The notes under the pieces were generated by a model. It worked only from the letters and a program-made list of their open reading frames with translations, made no database searches and was not told the DNA's origin. From Desulfolinea sp964487745 (GTDB lineage Bacteria; Chloroflexota; Anaerolineae; Anaerolineales; Villigracilaceae), in the NCBI GenBank assembly GCA_964487745.1, contig CAZASG010000051.1, positions 1 through 25,889 of the forward strand: a stretch of 25,889 nt of DNA, in the 5' to 3' direction. The position numbers and the translations under genes were made by a program. This document shows, in pieces, positions 23,818-25,889 of this stretch (positions within the stretch are counted from its first letter, which is position 1; each line of letters begins with the position of its first letter).

Positions 23818-25402
23818 GCAATTCAAGACCCTGATCGAAATGTTAGCTTTCCGGGCAGAGGCTTCTGCTGAGAAAGTCGCCTTTACCTTTAATGAACAGC
23901 CCGCCACCTTTGCTACATTATGGCAAAATGTGAATCGCTTTGGGACTTTTTTACTAACACATGGGCTTGAATACAAAGAAAGAGTGCTTGTTGCACTGCC
24001 TAATGGCACTGATTTTTTCACAGCTTTCTATGGAATTCAGCGAGCCGGAGGGATCGCTGTGCCGGTTTTCCCTCAAGCAGGTACTGAGCGCGTTTTTTCG
24101 TTGGCCAAATTGTGTGGTGCCCAGAAAATCATTGTGCCCTCAAACTTGCCGGAAGAACGCCTGACTTATTTTCGCAACATCGCAGAAGAGCGCAGTTTTT
24201 CGGTCATCACTACGAAAGATGCAGAGGCCATCTCTTCGAACCATAATTTTCCAGAGATAAGGCCTGATGATATTGCTTTTCTTCAATATACATCTGGCAG
24301 CACGGGAAATCCCAAAGGCGTGATGCTCACCCATAATAACCTGCTTAGAAATATCCGGCAGATGATCGTAGCTATGGAGATCACTCCCGACGAGATTTTT
24401 GTTTCGTGGTTGCCCGTTTATCATGATATGGGCTTGATCCTGAAAACAATGGTGCCTTTCTATCTTGCAGCCCAAACGCATTTGATCCCGACCAATTTGC
24501 GTGATGTGCGTCCATGGCTGGAAGCGATCCAATTCCATAAAGCTACGTTTACAGCAGCGCCCGATTTTGCCTATCGTTTATGTCTGCGCCATGTTGAACC
24601 AAGCCAATATGATCTTGGCTCTCTGCGTGTAGCACTCAACGCAGCAGAACCTGTTCGAGCAACTACGATGGATACATTTGAAAAGGCCTTTGGATTAGAA
24701 GATGTCATGGTTGCGGGTTATGGATTAGCGGAAGCGACGGTGGGTGTCAGCATGTGGAAGCCCCGGACACCCAAGCGTGTCGATGCACGTGGACATGTTT
24801 CTGTCGGCGCCCCCTTCCCGGATGTGGATTTGCTGATCGTTTCCGATGAAAAGATCCTGCCCCCGAACGAGATCGGCGAAATCGCCATCCGATCAAAAGC
24901 TAATTCCCAAGGTTACTTCAATAATACAGAAGAGACTTCCAAACTATTCTGGCAAGATGGATATTTCCTAAGTGGAGACTTGGGCTACCTCGACGAAGAT
25001 GGCTATCTTTATATAATCAGCCGCAAGAAAAATATCATTAAACGCTCCGGGCAAACAATCTCCCCGCAGGAGATCGAAGAAGTGGTGGATGCAATGCCTA
25101 ATGTCCGCTTTTCGGCTGCTATTGGGATTGATAAAGATCGTATTGAAGGAGAGCAAGTCTTCGTTTTTGCCGAGATCCGAGATGGTGAGGAAATGCAGGA
25201 AAACCTCTTGCATGAAATGACATTGCAAATGGTAGCGGATTTCTATGAGCATATGGGCTTCCGCCCAGCGCGCATTTATTTGCTTAGCCCTCGCAGCATC
25301 CCATTAACGCATAATGGAAAGATCCGACATTTGCAATTAAAAGAAAAATACATCAACGGGGAACTAAAAAAACAAAACTCGATCATTTATCCTGAGTACT
25401 AA
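23807..25402 (+). CDS. fatty-acyl-AMP ligase (FAAL-type)
   Basis: ANL-superfamily adenylating enzyme, 531 aa. It activates a carboxylic acid as acyl-AMP and, if FAAL-like, passes it straight to an ACP. The ATP loop is YTSGSTGNPKG (161-171); SWLPVYHDMGLI (200-211) and FTAAPDFAYRLC (248-259) are characteristic of FAALs; GYGLAEAT is at 304-311; SGDLGY at 389-394; the catalytic lysine is K504 in HNGKIRH. The ATG at 23807 overlaps the end of the ACP gene by 11 bases; its ribosome site AAAGAAA is weak, consistent with coupling. The frame is open further upstream but there it runs through the ACP gene. A CoA ligase role cannot be excluded, but the ACP next door favours acyl-ACP formation. Confidence 0.92.
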   Translation: MRPEQFKTLIEMLAFRAEASAEKVAFTFNEQPATFATLWQNVNRFGTFLLTHGLEYKERVLVALPNGTDFFTAFYGIQRAGGIAVPVFPQAGTERVFSLAKLCGAQKIIVPSNLPEERLTYFRNIAEERSFSVITTKDAEAISSNHNFPEIRPDDIAFLQYTSGSTGNPKGVMLTHNNLLRNIRQMIVAMEITPDEIFVSWLPVYHDMGLILKTMVPFYLAAQTHLIPTNLRDVRPWLEAIQFHKATFTAAPDFAYRLCLRHVEPSQYDLGSLRVALNAAEPVRATTMDTFEKAFGLEDVMVAGYGLAEATVGVSMWKPRTPKRVDARGHVSVGAPFPDVDLLIVSDEKILPPNEIGEIAIRSKANSQGYFNNTEETSKLFWQDGYFLSGDLGYLDEDGYLYIISRKKNIIKRSGQTISPQEIEEVVDAMPNVRFSAAIGIDKDRIEGEQVFVFAEIRDGEEMQENLLHEMTLQMVADFYEHMGFRPARIYLLSPRSIPLTHNGKIRHLQLKEKYINGELKKQNSIIYPEY

Positions 25403-25403
25403 G

Positions 25404-25784
25404 ATGAACCTAAAAATTGGTGTTGATCTGGTTTCTATAGAAAAAATCGCTAAAAGTATCAAACGTAAAGCTTTTCGACAGAAAGTCTTTACACCAGATG
25501 AAATCGAAATTTGTGAGGCTTCTCCCAATAAAGCCAAATGCTATGCAGGTAAATTTGCAGCAAAAGAAGCCTTTATGAAAGCCGTTGGTAAAGGTATTCG
25601 TCAGGAAATATGGTTCACACAGATCGAGGTACTCAACCTGGAAACTAACGCCCCTTATATTCACGTTTACGGAAAAGCGGAGAAAGTTCTCTCTAACCTT
25701 GGCGTAGAAAATATTCATGTCAGCATAGCGCATACCGACAAGCTGGCGGTCGCCATGGTGGTATTGGAAGTAGAAGCTGATTAA
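25404..25784 (+). CDS. acpS: holo-[acyl-carrier-protein] synthase
   Basis: 4'-phosphopantetheinyl transferase of the small trimeric AcpS family, 126 aa. It moves phosphopantetheine from CoA to the ACP serine. Family motifs: IGVDLVSIEKI with metal-binding D8, and GKFAAKEAFMKA with E55. The C-terminal VSIAHTDKLAVAMVVLE is also typical. It starts one base after the ligase stop. It may be the cell's general AcpS placed here, or a dedicated one; the sequence alone does not decide. Confidence 0.95.
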   Translation: MNLKIGVDLVSIEKIAKSIKRKAFRQKVFTPDEIEICEASPNKAKCYAGKFAAKEAFMKAVGKGIRQEIWFTQIEVLNLETNAPYIHVYGKAEKVLSNLGVENIHVSIAHTDKLAVAMVVLEVEAD

Positions 25785-25785
25785 T

Positions 25786-25817
25786 AAAAAAAAAGACACC
25801 TAGAAGGTGTCTTTTTT
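25786..25817. terminator. bidirectional terminator between acpS and the tRNA
   Basis: GACACCT (25795-25801) and AGGTGTC (25805-25811) form a stem with an AGA loop. It is flanked by nine A's on the left and six T's on the right, so it can end both the acpS transcript and the minus-strand tRNA transcript. Confidence 0.9.
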
Positions 25818-25819
25818 AG

Positions 25820-25889
25820 TAGCGGGGGCAGGACTCGAACCTGCGACCTCCGGGTTATGAGCCCGACGAGCTGCCACTGCTCTACCCCG
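25820..25889 (-). tRNA. initiator tRNA-fMet (CAT), 5' end cut by window edge
   Basis: Reading on the minus strand: D stem GAGC/GCTC with A11-T24, anticodon loop CTCATAA, anticodon-stem pairs GGG/CCC at 29-31/39-41, T arm GCAGG-TTCGAGT-CCTGC, acceptor 3' strand CCCCGCT and discriminator A (25820). The three stacked G-C pairs and the A11-T24 pair mark an initiator tRNA. Only CGGGG of the 5' acceptor strand is inside, so the first two bases lie beyond the edge and the diagnostic 1:72 mismatch cannot be checked. CCA is not encoded. Confidence 0.93.

Noticed and set aside
1..25889. CRISPR array, prophage, insertion sequence or integron
   Set aside because: No regularly spaced direct repeats, transposase, integrase or phage structural genes are visible on either strand.

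Overview
The window looks like ordinary chromosome from a non-photosynthetic Chloroflexota bacterium, probably an Anaerolineae relative. This is inferred from gene content and protein style (acidic-tailed S1, MacAB-type cluster, fused chelatase, TolB-like lipoproteins), not from a marker phylogeny. No phage, transposase or CRISPR array is visible. Coding density is high and no gene-free gap exceeds about 210 bases.

Left part, minus strand (49-9313). A six-gene operon reads right to left: membrane-fusion adaptor, ABC ATPase, MacB-type permease, Gly-rich lipoprotein, OmpR-family response regulator, histidine kinase. The first three genes overlap by 1-4 bases. The kinase stops just after its G1 box and looks truncated. 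Two GC-rich inverted repeats sit in the operon's junctions. Further right are a four-TM protein, an M19 membrane dipeptidase and a four-domain ribosomal protein S1 with a repetitive acidic tail.

Middle (9314-16172). A compact divergent promoter region separates rpsA from a chelatase gene of the ChlI/ChlD type. The chelatase is split by a -1 frame change at a run of nine A's, inside a 16-base window open in both frames. This is the most interesting locus: the same gene could make a 364-aa AAA+ small subunit and a 680-aa AAA+/VWA medium subunit. A SAM methyltransferase is translationally coupled behind it. Next come a minus-strand pair (TolB-like lipoprotein and HD-GYP response regulator), an SDR oxidoreductase and an exported two-repeat protein.

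Respiratory cluster (16276-19231, plus). Full-length diheme cytochrome b, Rieske protein and a membrane-anchored cytochrome c with three CxxCH domains form a menaquinol:cytochrome c type complex in the order b-Rieske-c.

Right part (19349-25784). A condensation-domain acyltransferase converges on a 949-aa ABC exporter with three FHA domains. Divergent from the exporter is a tight ACP / fatty-acyl-AMP ligase / holo-ACP synthase operon. Together these could activate, load, transfer and export an acyl product, but the product is unknown. The window ends in an initiator tRNA-Met on the minus strand, cut by the right edge.
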